DNA from: Enemella evansiae
GTDB taxonomy: Bacteria; Pseudomonadota; Alphaproteobacteria; Rhodobacterales; Rhodobacteraceae
DNA: 64,000 nucleotides
Assembly: GCA_017255395.1 (NCBI GenBank)
Contig: JAFKDC010000008.1
Span: forward strand, 1-64,000
Direction of reading: 5' to 3'
The notes under the pieces were generated by a model that searched no databases, was not told where the DNA came from, and saw only the letters and a program-made list of their open reading frames with translations. Positions 8,490 through 16,649 of this stretch are shown one piece after another; within the stretch, counting starts at the first letter, position 1, and each line of letters starts with the position of its first letter. The position numbers and the translations under genes are program-made.

Positions 8490-9662
8490 TCAGGGGCGTT
8501 CGATGGCGATGGCGGTGCCCTCACCGCCGCCGATGCAGATCGCGGCGACGCCCCGTTTCAGGCCGCGCGCCTCGAGCGCGTGCAAAAGCGTCACCACGAT
8601 GCGGGCGCCCGAGGCCCCGATGGGATGCCCCAGCGCGCAGGCCCCGCCGTTGACGTTGACGATCTCGCGGTCGAGCGCCATTTCGCGCATGAAGGCCATC
8701 GGCACCACGGCGAAGGCCTCGTTCACCTCCCAGAGGTCGACATCCGCATTGTCCCAGCCCAGGCGCTCCAGCAGTTTGCGGGCCGCCGGGACGGGCGCCG
8801 TGGGAAACAGCGCGGGCGCCTGCGCGTGGCTGGCATGGCCCATCACATAGGCGCGCGGCGTGCAGCCGGAGACCTCTGCCGCCTCTTCCGTCGCAAGGAT
8901 CAGCGCCGCCGCGCCGTCCGAGATCGACGAGGCATTGGCGGGCGTCACGGTGCCCCCCTTGCGGAAGGCGGGTTTCAGATGCGGGATGCGGTCGGGCCTT
9001 GCGTTGCCGGGCTGTTCATCCTCGGCCACCGTCGTCTCGCCGCTGCGGGTGGCCAGTGTGACCGGGGCGATTTCGGCGCCGAAGGCCCCGGACTTCTGCG
9101 CCTCCAGCGCGCGCGACAGCGAGGCCAGCGCATAGTCGTCCTGCGCGGCGCGGGTGAACTGGAAGGCCTCGGCACAATCCTCGGCAAAGGTGCCCATCAG
9201 GCGCCCCCTGTCGTAGGCATCCTCGAGCCCGTCGAGAAACATGTGATCGACCACCGCGCCATGGCCCAGCCGGGCGCCGCCGCGCATCTTCGGCAAGAGG
9301 TAGGGCGCGTTGGTCATCGACTCCATGCCGCCCGCGACGATGGTCGCGGCATGGCCAAGCGCCAGCCGGTCGAAGCCGACCATCGCCGCCTTCATGCCAG
9401 AGCCGCACATCTTGTTGAGCGTGGTGGCCGGGACCGCCTCGTCCAGCCCCGCGGCAAAGCCCGCCTGACGGGCCGGGGCCTGCCCCTGCCCCGCGGGAAG
9501 GACGCAGCCCATCAGCAGCTCGTCGATGGCCGGATCGCCCGCCTGCGCACGGGCGGCCCGGATCGCGGCCCCGCCCAGACCGGCGGCGGTTTCCGCCGAA
9601 AGCGCGCCCTGAAAGCCCCCCATGGGCGTCCGGGCGGCCCCTGTGATGACGACCCTGTGCAT
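8490..9662 (-). CDS. Acetyl-CoA C-acyltransferase (thiolase)
   Basis: This 390-residue thiolase performs thiolytic cleavage or condensation of acyl-CoA. Its nucleophilic cysteine is C86 in NKMCGSGMKA. It also shows VNEAFAVVPMAFM, the GGACALGHPIGASGAR histidine loop, and the second catalytic cysteine in AICIGGGEG near the C-terminus. The start MHRVVITGA at 9662 is preceded by an AGGGGGGATC Shine-Dalgarno run and was preferred to a GTG/ATG 30 bases further up. Whether it is the biosynthetic (PhaA-like) or degradative type is not decided by these motifs. It diverges from the STAS gene. Confidence 0.92.
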   Translation of the reverse strand: MHRVVITGAARTPMGGFQGALSAETAAGLGGAAIRAARAQAGDPAIDELLMGCVLPAGQGQAPARQAGFAAGLDEAVPATTLNKMCGSGMKAAMVGFDRLALGHAATIVAGGMESMTNAPYLLPKMRGGARLGHGAVVDHMFLDGLEDAYDRGRLMGTFAEDCAEAFQFTRAAQDDYALASLSRALEAQKSGAFGAEIAPVTLATRSGETTVAEDEQPGNARPDRIPHLKPAFRKGGTVTPANASSISDGAAALILATEEAAEVSGCTPRAYVMGHASHAQAPALFPTAPVPAARKLLERLGWDNADVDLWEVNEAFAVVPMAFMREMALDREIVNVNGGACALGHPIGASGARIVVTLLHALEARGLKRGVAAICIGGGEGTAIAIERP

Positions 9663-9751
9663 GACGATCCCCCCTTTGCCTGTCCGATGCATACCGAATG
9701 GTAAGGATTGGCGCCTAGTTTGGGTCGAAAGACAACCCCGACGAGGCGAAG

Positions 9752-10087
9752 ATGGACCTTATCACAACCAGGCAACACGGCGTGGACGTCGTAACTGTCA
9801 ATGCCGACCGCATCGATGCGGCGGTCGCAATCCAGTTCAAGGACCGCATGCGCGAGGCGCTCTCCGGTGCGAAAGGCCGCCTTGTGATGGACCTGCACAG
9901 GGTCACCTTCATCGATTCAAGTGGACTTGGCGCAATCGTGGCCGCGATGAAGCTGATGCCGCCGGGGGCGAAACTGGAACTGGCCGGGCTGACACCCGCC
10001 GTGGACAAGGTTTTTCGCATGACCCGCATGGACAGCATCTTCGCCATCCATGCCGATGCCGAGGCGGCGACCACGCACCCGGCCTGA
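9752..10087 (+). CDS. STAS-domain anti-sigma factor antagonist (RsbV/SpoIIAA-like)
   Basis: This 111-residue single STAS domain has the phospho-acceptor loop FIDSSGLGAIVAA at residues 53-65; one of S56/S57 would be the serine phosphorylated by the partner kinase. In partner switching, the unphosphorylated form binds the anti-sigma kinase and frees its target. The next gene, 23 bases downstream on the same strand, encodes just such a kinase-fold protein, so the two almost certainly form a pair. No PP2C-type phosphatase or sigma factor is in the window. Confidence 0.9.
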   Translation: MDLITTRQHGVDVVTVNADRIDAAVAIQFKDRMREALSGAKGRLVMDLHRVTFIDSSGLGAIVAAMKLMPPGAKLELAGLTPAVDKVFRMTRMDSIFAIHADAEAATTHPA

Positions 10088-10110
10088 CCGCCGCGCGGGG
10101 GAGGGCGACG

Positions 10111-10572
10111 ATGATCACATCGGCCGAACGGTCGAATGACGGCATCCTGATCCGCTGCATGCTGGACGGCACGCCGGACAGCGTCTCTGACGGTCTGCGC
10201 AAGATCCGGGCCGAGATCGAAAAGCAGGCCCCCGGGGCCGATCAGGGGCTGCCATGGGAACTGGTGGTGGCGGAGGTGCTCAACAATATCGTCGAGCATG
10301 CCTATCGCGACCGCCCGGCGGGCCGGATTATCGTCTGCCTCGCGTTCCACGCGACCGGTCTATGTGCCGATTTCACCGACTACGGTTGCGAGATGCCCGG
10401 CCACGGCCCGCCAGAAGGACGGGCGGTGGATCTCGACCGTCCGCCAGAGGCCCTGCCCGAAGGCGGCTTTGGCTGGTTCCTGATCCGCTCGCTGACCACC
10501 GATCTGCGCTACCGCCGCGCGGACGGGGCCAACCACCTTTCCCTGACGGTGGCACGGTCTCCGGACGGCTGA
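10111..10572 (+). CDS. RsbW-like HATPase (anti-sigma factor serine kinase fold)
   Basis: This 153-residue protein has the GHKL-ATPase layout of RsbW/SpoIIAB. The N-box is VVAEVLNNIVEHAY at residues 52-65, a G1-like FTDYGCEMP follows, and the G2 lid is GGFGWFLIRSL near residue 130. Members bind a STAS partner and phosphorylate it using ATP. The G1 aspartate is kept (D in FTDYG). It is encoded directly after the STAS gene. The sigma factor or other target it holds is unknown. Confidence 0.88.
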   Translation: MITSAERSNDGILIRCMLDGTPDSVSDGLRKIRAEIEKQAPGADQGLPWELVVAEVLNNIVEHAYRDRPAGRIIVCLAFHATGLCADFTDYGCEMPGHGPPEGRAVDLDRPPEALPEGGFGWFLIRSLTTDLRYRRADGANHLSLTVARSPDG

Positions 10573-11280
10573 CGACCGCCCCCGCAAGACCGGGCCTGCG
10601 GCGGCCCCTGTGATCCCGGCGGATGTATCCCGGCGCCCAGGCCGCAACAGGGCACTTCCGCGACCGTCGCGCCAGCACCGACATGCGGGTCGGGCACAGG
10701 GCCGGATTGCCGCCACCTCTCTCTCTTTGGTCCCGCCCTCGCCAGGCCGGATGTCACGCGTGACGCAGCGCGTATCCATCCCGGACCATCGGGCCGGGCG
10801 CCGATGCGGTAAGCGCCACGTTAAGAAGTTCCCGCTTAACGTGTATTGCTTTACGTAAAGACTCCTCAGCGTCAGAAATGGTCCCGCCGGGGTCAAAATC
10901 CCGCCCGGTTTGGCGGGCAATCTCGGTCTTGTAGCTGCATATGGCTTCCCTCGGCGTCGCGCGTTCACAGCCCCCACCCAGTGCGCGGCGTCGAGGTCTT
11001 CCCCCGGCCGGTCCTCCCCGATACCTTACACTGCACGGGCCGCCCAAGGGACCGCGCGTGCCTGCTGCCCCGTACCCGCTCTCTTACGTCATCGAAAAAT
11101 CGGACCGTTCAAAAGTCGGCCCGGATTGGCGGCGATCCCTTGCCAGGTCGCGGTATAGGACTTGTCCCGGCGCCCTGTCCCGAGAGCACAATCCGGCGCG
11201 GACGCCCCCCCGACAGGCACGCGATTGACGCCCCCGAAACGGCGCTTATGCTCGCCGATACGAGGGAGGAGACCCCGGAC
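10573..11280. other. 708-bp gene-free interval upstream of the gamma-glutamyltransferase gene
   Basis: No convincing gene is seen. A long in-frame extension of the next gene through this region has arginine/proline-rich, non-coding-like composition. The interval contains an AT-rich patch with two palindromes at 10818-10860. A Shine-Dalgarno sequence (GAGGGAGGAG) lies just before 11281. A small RNA cannot be excluded. Confidence 0.6.
10818..10860. promoter_or_regulatory. Pair of adjacent palindromes in AT-rich patch
   Basis: ACGTTAAG (10818-10825) is mirrored by CTTAACGT (10835-10842) with a nine-base spacer. Seven bases later CTTTACGTAAAG (10849-10860) is a perfect 12-bp palindrome. They stand out from the surrounding GC-rich sequence and look like operator sites, but the closest downstream start codon on the same strand is about 420 bases away. 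The binding protein is unknown. Confidence 0.45.
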
Positions 11281-12858
11281 ATGCGCGATTTCCAGCTTCC
11301 CGGACGGTCCCCCGTCCTGGCGATGAACGGCCTCTGCGCCACCTCGCACCCGCTTGCGGCAGAGGCGGCGATCTCGATCCTGCGGCAGGGTGGCAACGCG
11401 ATGGATGCGGCCATTGCAGGGGCCGTTCTGCTGGGGCTGGCAGAGCCCGCCATGACCGGAATCGGCGGCGACTGCTTCGCGCTGGTCTCTCCGGCGGGCG
11501 GCGACGAGGTGATCGCCGTCAACGGATCGGGCCGCGCGCCCGCCGGGGCCAGCGCCGCGGCCCTGCGCGCGGAAGGCCACGACACCGTGCCGCTGGGCAG
11601 CGCCCATGCGGTGACGGTGCCCGGCGCCGTCGACGCCTTCTGCACCATGTCCGAGCGCTGGGGCAGGCTGGGGCTGGCCGACAGCCTCGCCCCGGCGATT
11701 CGCGCAATGGACGAGGGCCTGCCCATCGCGCCGCGCGTGGCCTTCGACTACGCCGCCTCGGGCCACCGGCTTCACGGCGCGGCGCGGCGGCATTTCCTGT
11801 CCGGCGATGCGGCGCTGACAAAAGGCCAGATCTTCCGCCTGCCCGGTCAGGCCGAGGTGCTGCGCCGGATCGCCGCGCAGGGCCGCAGCGCCTTCTACGA
11901 AGGCAAGGTGGCCGAGGACATGGTGAACAGCCTGCGCGCGCTGGGGGGCTGCCATACGCCGGAGGATTTCGCCGCCACCGCCTGCACGGTGGGCGCGCCG
12001 CTGGACGGGATCTACAAGGGGCACGAGTTGCTGGAGCACCCGCCCAACGGACAGGGCGTGACGGCCCAGCTGCTGCTGAACATGCTGTCCGAGTTCGACC
12101 TCGGCGCCATGGATCCCCTCGGCGCCGACCGCGCCCATATCGAGGCCGAGGCGGCGAAGCTGGCCTATGACGCCCGCAACCGCTTTGTCGCCGACCCGGA
12201 CCACATGACCCGGCTCGACCATCTGCGCGCCCCAGAAACAGCGCGGGCGCTGGCCGCGCTGATCGACCCCAAGCGGGCGATGGCCTCGGCCACCCAGATC
12301 AGCGAGGCGGTGCACAGGGACACGGTCTATATCACCGTGGTGGACCGCGACCGCATGGCGGTCTCGCTGATCTATTCGATCTTCCACAGCTTCGGCGCGG
12401 GTCTGGCCTCGGACCGCTTCGGCGTGCTGTTCCAGAACCGGGGGGCCGGGTTCTCGCTGGCCGAGGGGCACGCCAACGAGATGGCGGGCGGCAAGCGGCC
12501 CATGCATACGATCATCCCGGCGATGCTGCGCAAGGCGGGCCGCGTGACCATGCCCTTCGGGGTGATGGGCGGGCAGTACCAGCCCAAGGGCCACGCCCGG
12601 GTGCTGACAAATATGATCGACTACGGCATGGACCCGCAGCAGGCGCTGGATGCGCCCCGCTGCTTTGCCGAAGGGGGCGTGCTGCAGATCGAGCGCGGCT
12701 ATGCGCCGGGCGTTTCGGCAGAGCTGGCGGCGCGGGGCCATGTGGTGCGCGAGGCGACCAAGCCGATCGGCGGTGCGCAGGCGATCGTGATCCACGAGAA
12801 CGGCGTGCTGGAGGGCGCTTCGGACCCGCGCAAGGACGGCTGCGCGGTGGGCTACTGA
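11281..12858 (+). CDS. Gamma-glutamyltransferase family protein
   Basis: This 525-residue Ntn-hydrolase precursor would cleave itself before T348 (HRDTVYITVVD) to make large and small subunits. The early region has QGGNAMDAAIA and MTGIGGDCFALV. The small subunit has FQNRGAGFSL, GKRPMHTIIPA and PFGVMGGQYQ. Members hydrolyse or transfer gamma-glutamyl groups from glutathione-like compounds or act as acylases. Unlike E. coli GGT it has no obvious signal peptide, so it may be cytoplasmic. ATG 11281 has a strong GAGGGAGGAG Shine-Dalgarno sequence. It stands as a single gene, with gshA convergent downstream. Confidence 0.9.
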   Translation: MRDFQLPGRSPVLAMNGLCATSHPLAAEAAISILRQGGNAMDAAIAGAVLLGLAEPAMTGIGGDCFALVSPAGGDEVIAVNGSGRAPAGASAAALRAEGHDTVPLGSAHAVTVPGAVDAFCTMSERWGRLGLADSLAPAIRAMDEGLPIAPRVAFDYAASGHRLHGAARRHFLSGDAALTKGQIFRLPGQAEVLRRIAAQGRSAFYEGKVAEDMVNSLRALGGCHTPEDFAATACTVGAPLDGIYKGHELLEHPPNGQGVTAQLLLNMLSEFDLGAMDPLGADRAHIEAEAAKLAYDARNRFVADPDHMTRLDHLRAPETARALAALIDPKRAMASATQISEAVHRDTVYITVVDRDRMAVSLIYSIFHSFGAGLASDRFGVLFQNRGAGFSLAEGHANEMAGGKRPMHTIIPAMLRKAGRVTMPFGVMGGQYQPKGHARVLTNMIDYGMDPQQALDAPRCFAEGGVLQIERGYAPGVSAELAARGHVVREATKPIGGAQAIVIHENGVLEGASDPRKDGCAVGY

Positions 12859-12965
12859 CACAGGGCCTGTGGCAGGGGTGATCCGAAGGGGCGTCTGGCG
12901 GCGCTCAGGTCACAGTGCGCTCGGGCCGCGCAGGGCCCGGGGCGGACTCTGCCTTCCCCGGACCC

Positions 12966-12996
12966 CTCCCGAGGTATTTGTCGGACCAAAGAAGAC
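12966..12996 (+). repeat. Dispersed intergenic repeat, copy B
   Basis: The core CCCGAGGTATTTGTCGGACC followed by AAAGAAGAC matches the repeat family described for 6604-6631. It sits between the convergent gamma-glutamyltransferase and gshA genes, 107 bases after the former's stop. Confidence 0.6.
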
Positions 12997-13109
12997 GGGG
13001 CGGTGCCGGGGTCGCCTTTACGGTCGTCTTGCCGCCATCATCGGGCGCGGCGGAACGCCGGGGCGGTCTGGCGTGAGCCTGGGGCGGGTCTGCGACCCAC
13101 CCTCGGCGC

Positions 13110-14480
13110 TCAGTAGGAATAGGCGGCGTAGATGCGTTTCAGGTCGCTGTTCCAGTCGCCGTGGTAGTGTTCCAGAAGTTCGTCGGAGGGGGTCTTGCCG
13201 CTGTCGACGCTTTCCTTCAGCGCGTTCAGGAAATGGGTCTCATCGGGCACCAGACCGCCCGAACCGGGGCGCGCGCGCGCCTTCAGCCCGGCCTCGGCGA
13301 TGTCCAGCACCTCGCGCGAGAGCGCCAGCATGTCGATCTTGCCGACCTTCGCCCGCAGGCCGTCGCGGATCGAGGCGGCGCGCAGCTCTTCGCGGGTTTC
13401 GGCATCCCAGCCCTTCGCGATGTCCCAGACCGCGTCGAGCGCGCCCTGGTCGTACATCAGCCCGACCCAGAAGGCGGGCAGCGCGCAGAGCCTGCGCCAG
13501 GGGCCGCCGTCGGCGCCACGCATCTCGATGAATTTCTTCACCCGTGCATCGGGGAAGACCGTGGTCAGGTGGTCGGCCCAATCCGAGAGGGTGGGGATTT
13601 CGCCCGGCAGCGCCGGCAGTTCGCCCTTCATGAAGTCGCGGAACGACTGGCCCAGTGCATCGACATAGACCCCGTCGCGGTAGACGAAGTACATCGGCAC
13701 ATCCAGCGCGTAATCGACCCAGGCCTCGAAGCCGAAGCCCTCGTCGAAGACAAAGGGCAGCATGCCCGTCCGGCTGTCGTCCAGCGTTTCCCAGATCTGC
13801 ATGCGCTTGGACTGCACGCCCAGCGGCTTGCCCTCGAAGAAGGGCGAGTTGGCAAAGAGCGCGGTGGCGACCGGCGACAGCGCCAGCGCCACGCGCAGCT
13901 TCTGCACCATGTCCGCCTCTGACCCGAAGTCGAGGTTGACCTGAACGGTGCAGGTGCGCCGCATCATCTCGCGCCCGGTGGTGCCGACCTTGGGCATATA
14001 GGCGTCCATGAGCTTGTAGCGGCCCTTGGGCATCAACGGCATCTCGTCATGCGTCCAGATCGGCGCCGCCCCCAGCCCGATGAAGCCCACGCCGATCTCG
14101 TCGGCGACGCCCTTCACCTCGCGCAGGTGTTCGTTCACCTCGTCGCAGGTCTGGTGGATGGTTTCCAGCGGTGCGCCCGAAAGCTCCAGCGCGCCGCCCG
14201 GTTCCAGCGACACGTTGGCGCCGTCCTTGGTCAGGCCGATGATATGCCCGCCCTCTTCGACCGGGTCCCAGCCGAAGCGGTCGCGCAGGCCTTCCAGCAC
14301 CGCGCGGATCGAGCGGGTGCCGTCATAGGGCAGCGGTTTCAGGGAATCCTTGCAGTAGCCGAACTTCTCGTGCTCGGTGCCGATGCGCCAGTCGTCCTTG
14401 GGCTTGATGCCCGAGGCGAGGTATTCGGCCAGTTGCGCCTTGGACTCGACGGGTCCGCCGCCGGATTGAGGGATCGACAT
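13110..14480 (-). CDS. gshA: Glutamate-cysteine ligase, plant/alphaproteobacterial type
   Basis: This 456-residue enzyme makes gamma-glutamylcysteine from glutamate, cysteine and ATP, the first step of glutathione synthesis. It follows the plant-type class: IGTEHEKFGY near residue 37, VSLEPGGALELSGAPL near 92, CTVQVNLDFGSE near 180, EMRGADGGPWRRLCALPAFWVG, and a C-terminal YHGDWNSDLKRIYAAYSY. It is cytoplasmic. GFA-type and 1-Cys peroxiredoxin genes elsewhere in this window are natural glutathione users. Start MSIPQSGGG at 14480 fits family length. Confidence 0.95.
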   Translation of the reverse strand: MSIPQSGGGPVESKAQLAEYLASGIKPKDDWRIGTEHEKFGYCKDSLKPLPYDGTRSIRAVLEGLRDRFGWDPVEEGGHIIGLTKDGANVSLEPGGALELSGAPLETIHQTCDEVNEHLREVKGVADEIGVGFIGLGAAPIWTHDEMPLMPKGRYKLMDAYMPKVGTTGREMMRRTCTVQVNLDFGSEADMVQKLRVALALSPVATALFANSPFFEGKPLGVQSKRMQIWETLDDSRTGMLPFVFDEGFGFEAWVDYALDVPMYFVYRDGVYVDALGQSFRDFMKGELPALPGEIPTLSDWADHLTTVFPDARVKKFIEMRGADGGPWRRLCALPAFWVGLMYDQGALDAVWDIAKGWDAETREELRAASIRDGLRAKVGKIDMLALSREVLDIAEAGLKARARPGSGGLVPDETHFLNALKESVDSGKTPSDELLEHYHGDWNSDLKRIYAAYSY

Positions 14481-14545
14481 TGGGGCTACTCCGGGTCTTG
14501 TCCTGCGCCTAGGGGTTCAAGCCATGGTCGCAAACGCCGGGGGTG

Positions 14546-15070
14546 TCAATGCAGACGCCTTGCTGCATTGCGCACATGCTCTGCGCGCCATATCACGACC
14601 GGCTGACGGGCGCCCGCCTGCATCTGCTGCAACATGCGTTCGGTGCGGATGCCGGGCAGGGTCGCGAAGGCGTCGAAGAGCTGGTCGGCACCCCGGGCCC
14701 CCAGCGGGATCGCCAGCGCAGGCTGGCCGGGCGCCTGAAGCAGCCAGTGCGGCGGGCGCGCGGTGGGGTCGAGCGACAGCGCCTCGAGCGCCTCGAGATC
14801 GACGATGCCACCCGAGAGCGGGCCGAAGTAGCTGATCCGCCGCTCCACCACCTGCACCACACCGGGGGCGGTTTCCTCCCGGTGGAAGCGGCCGCGCTGG
14901 ATGCCGGTGTAGACCATCACCGCGCCGCCCAGCACCACGGCGTAGCCGATCCAGTGCAGCAGCCCGCCGCCGGTGAAGAATCCCCAGTAGAGGCCCAGCA
15001 GGATCAGCCCCACCCCGATCAGCGCATCGCGCCAGCGGTTGAGCGCGGCCTTGGCCTCGTCGCGGATCAT
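14546..15070 (-). CDS. Conserved membrane protein of unknown function
   Basis: This 174-residue protein has two closely spaced hydrophobic segments at about residues 15-32 (DALIGVGLILLGLYWGFF) and 36-57. A soluble C-terminal domain follows, with RRISYFGPLSGGIVDLEALEALSLDP, which may be a PH-like lipid or membrane-surface domain. I do not recognise a named family. Its ATG overlaps the stop of the upstream GNAT gene by four bases (ATGA, 15067-15070), so the two are translationally coupled. Confidence 0.75.
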   Translation of the reverse strand: MIRDEAKAALNRWRDALIGVGLILLGLYWGFFTGGGLLHWIGYAVVLGGAVMVYTGIQRGRFHREETAPGVVQVVERRISYFGPLSGGIVDLEALEALSLDPTARPPHWLLQAPGQPALAIPLGARGADQLFDAFATLPGIRTERMLQQMQAGARQPVVIWRAEHVRNAARRLH

Positions 15071-15921
15071 GACAGCACGCCCGACAGCGCGGTGTTCAGC
15101 CGAATCATCCCGTTCAGCAGGGCGACGCGATAGGCGCCGACCCGGGCAAAGCCGATCCTCTCGTAGGCCCGGGCGGCGGCGTCGGAGGCCGCGAAGAGGA
15201 TGGCGGTGCGAATCCCTGCGCCCCTCAGTGCGCACAGCTGCGCCGCGACCACGCGACCCGCGAGGCCTCTGCCCCGCAGCGGCGGCGGAACGTAGACGCC
15301 GCCGATCTGCACGGTATCGCCGGCGCGCGCGTTGACGGCCGCCATCGCCACCGGCTCGCCGTCTTGCAGCAACAGGCGGATGTGTTCCGCGTCCACGGCC
15401 CCTGCCGCCCGGGACACTGCGTCTTCGGCGGTGCCGGTCCCGGTGTCGGCAAGGTATCCCGCGAACCATGTCTGCAAGAGCGGCAGGTCCGCCGCCCCGG
15501 GCATCCGAACCGTATCGGCGGAGGACAGGGTTGCCAGATCCAGGCGGTACAGCGGCTCGACTCTGTTCAAGGACCAGTCCTCCGCGGCCAGCGGCAGCGC
15601 CTCTAGGAACCGCGCGACCTGATCCGCCTCGCCGGTCATGCCGCGAAGGTCGAGACCATCGAGCAGCGGCAGAGAGGACCGCGCCTGCTGAACCGAGAGG
15701 TGCGGCATCTGGCACATCAGGAAGCCGCTATTGGCCCGGCCCAGAACGCCGGTGATGACCCCGTCCTCTTCGCGAAGGTAAAAGGCGGTGCCATGCGGGT
15801 GGTCCCCGTTGTCGGTGCCATGGGCTTCGAGATTGCCCAAAAGAAACATCGAAGTCTCGATGCGCGGCTCCAGAAAGGCGCGGAGCGCGGACACATCCGC
15901 TTCGGTCGCGCGCCGCATCAT
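15067..15921 (-). CDS. GNAT-family N-acetyltransferase
   Basis: This is a 284-residue protein. The C-terminal GNAT fold has the acetyl-CoA-binding loop VPPPLRGRGLAGRVVAAQL at about residues 211-229 and a final AARAYERIGFARVGAYRVALL beta-bulge segment. The N-terminal half (SMFLLGNLEAHG) resembles the extra domain of two-domain GNATs. The substrate is unknown. It sits in a leftward run, overlapping the rsmE stop by four bases upstream and the membrane-protein start downstream, so the three genes form one operon. Confidence 0.88.
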   Translation of the reverse strand: MMRRATEADVSALRAFLEPRIETSMFLLGNLEAHGTDNGDHPHGTAFYLREEDGVITGVLGRANSGFLMCQMPHLSVQQARSSLPLLDGLDLRGMTGEADQVARFLEALPLAAEDWSLNRVEPLYRLDLATLSSADTVRMPGAADLPLLQTWFAGYLADTGTGTAEDAVSRAAGAVDAEHIRLLLQDGEPVAMAAVNARAGDTVQIGGVYVPPPLRGRGLAGRVVAAQLCALRGAGIRTAILFAASDAAARAYERIGFARVGAYRVALLNGMIRLNTALSGVLS

Positions 15922-16637
15922 CGCCAGTCCCCCACGGCCTGCTGCCAGAGCGTCAGGGCCGCGACCGCCGCCGTTTCGGCGCGCAGGATGCGGGGGCCGA
16001 GGCTGATGGCGGTGGTGCAGTCCATGCCGCGCAGGCGGCTGCGCTCGGCCTCGGAAAAGCCGCCCTCGGGGCCGATCAGCACGGCCCAGGGCCCCGGCTC
16101 CAGCCCCGACAGCGAGACCGCGCCGCCGATGGCGCTTTCATCGGCGAAGAGGATGCGCCGCCCCTGCCAATCCGCCAGCAGGCGGTCGAGGCGCTGCGGT
16201 TCCGCCACCTCGGGCACATGGGTCGCGCCGCATTGCTCGGCGGCCTCCAGCGCATGGGCCTGCTGCTTGTCGACGCGCAGACGTTCCGAATTGGTGAATG
16301 CGGTCAGAACCGGCAGGATGCGGCGCGCCCCCATCTCGACGGCCTTTTCGACGATGAACTGGGTCTGCGCCTTCTTCACCGGCGCGAACATCAGCCAGAG
16401 GTCCGGCGGCATGACCTGAGGCCCGCTTTGCGCCTGACAGGCCAGCAGGCCGCCGCGCTTGCCCGCATCCTCGACCGTGGCGCGCCATTCGCCGTCGCAG
16501 CCGTTGAACAGGCCCACGACATCGCCCGGACACAGCCGCATCACGCCAAAGAGGTAATGCGCCTGCTCCCGCGTCAGCGCGACCTGTTGCCCCTCGCCCA
16601 AGGGGTGCTCTACACAAAGGCGGATCTTCGGTTTCAT
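15918..16637 (-). CDS. rsmE: 16S rRNA (uracil1498-N3)-methyltransferase RsmE
   Basis: This SPOUT-class methyltransferase modifies U1498 of 16S rRNA in the mature 30S subunit. It has an N-terminal PUA-like part (LTREQAHYLFGVMRLCPGD), then the knotted SAM-binding core with IGPEGGFSEAE and LGPRILRAETAAVAAL near the C-terminus. I chose the ATG giving MKPKIRLCVEHP (239 residues) because family members begin there. An ATG 12 bases further up, at 16649, would add four residues and would abut the ubiA start codon directly. Confidence 0.93.
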   Translation of the reverse strand: MKPKIRLCVEHPLGEGQQVALTREQAHYLFGVMRLCPGDVVGLFNGCDGEWRATVEDAGKRGGLLACQAQSGPQVMPPDLWLMFAPVKKAQTQFIVEKAVEMGARRILPVLTAFTNSERLRVDKQQAHALEAAEQCGATHVPEVAEPQRLDRLLADWQGRRILFADESAIGGAVSLSGLEPGPWAVLIGPEGGFSEAERSRLRGMDCTTAISLGPRILRAETAAVAALTLWQQAVGDWR

Positions 16638-16649
16638 GAGGCGGAACAT

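Noticed and set aside
10849-10860. CTTTACGTAAAG as the operator of a named regulator such as LiuR
   Set aside because: The half-site resembles several published motifs, but no matching regulator or branched-chain degradation genes are adjacent, so no name can be defended.
10846-11280. 145-codon N-terminal extension of the gamma-glutamyltransferase
   Set aside because: The composition is not protein-like and family members begin at MRDFQLPG; a strong Shine-Dalgarno sequence lies just before 11281.
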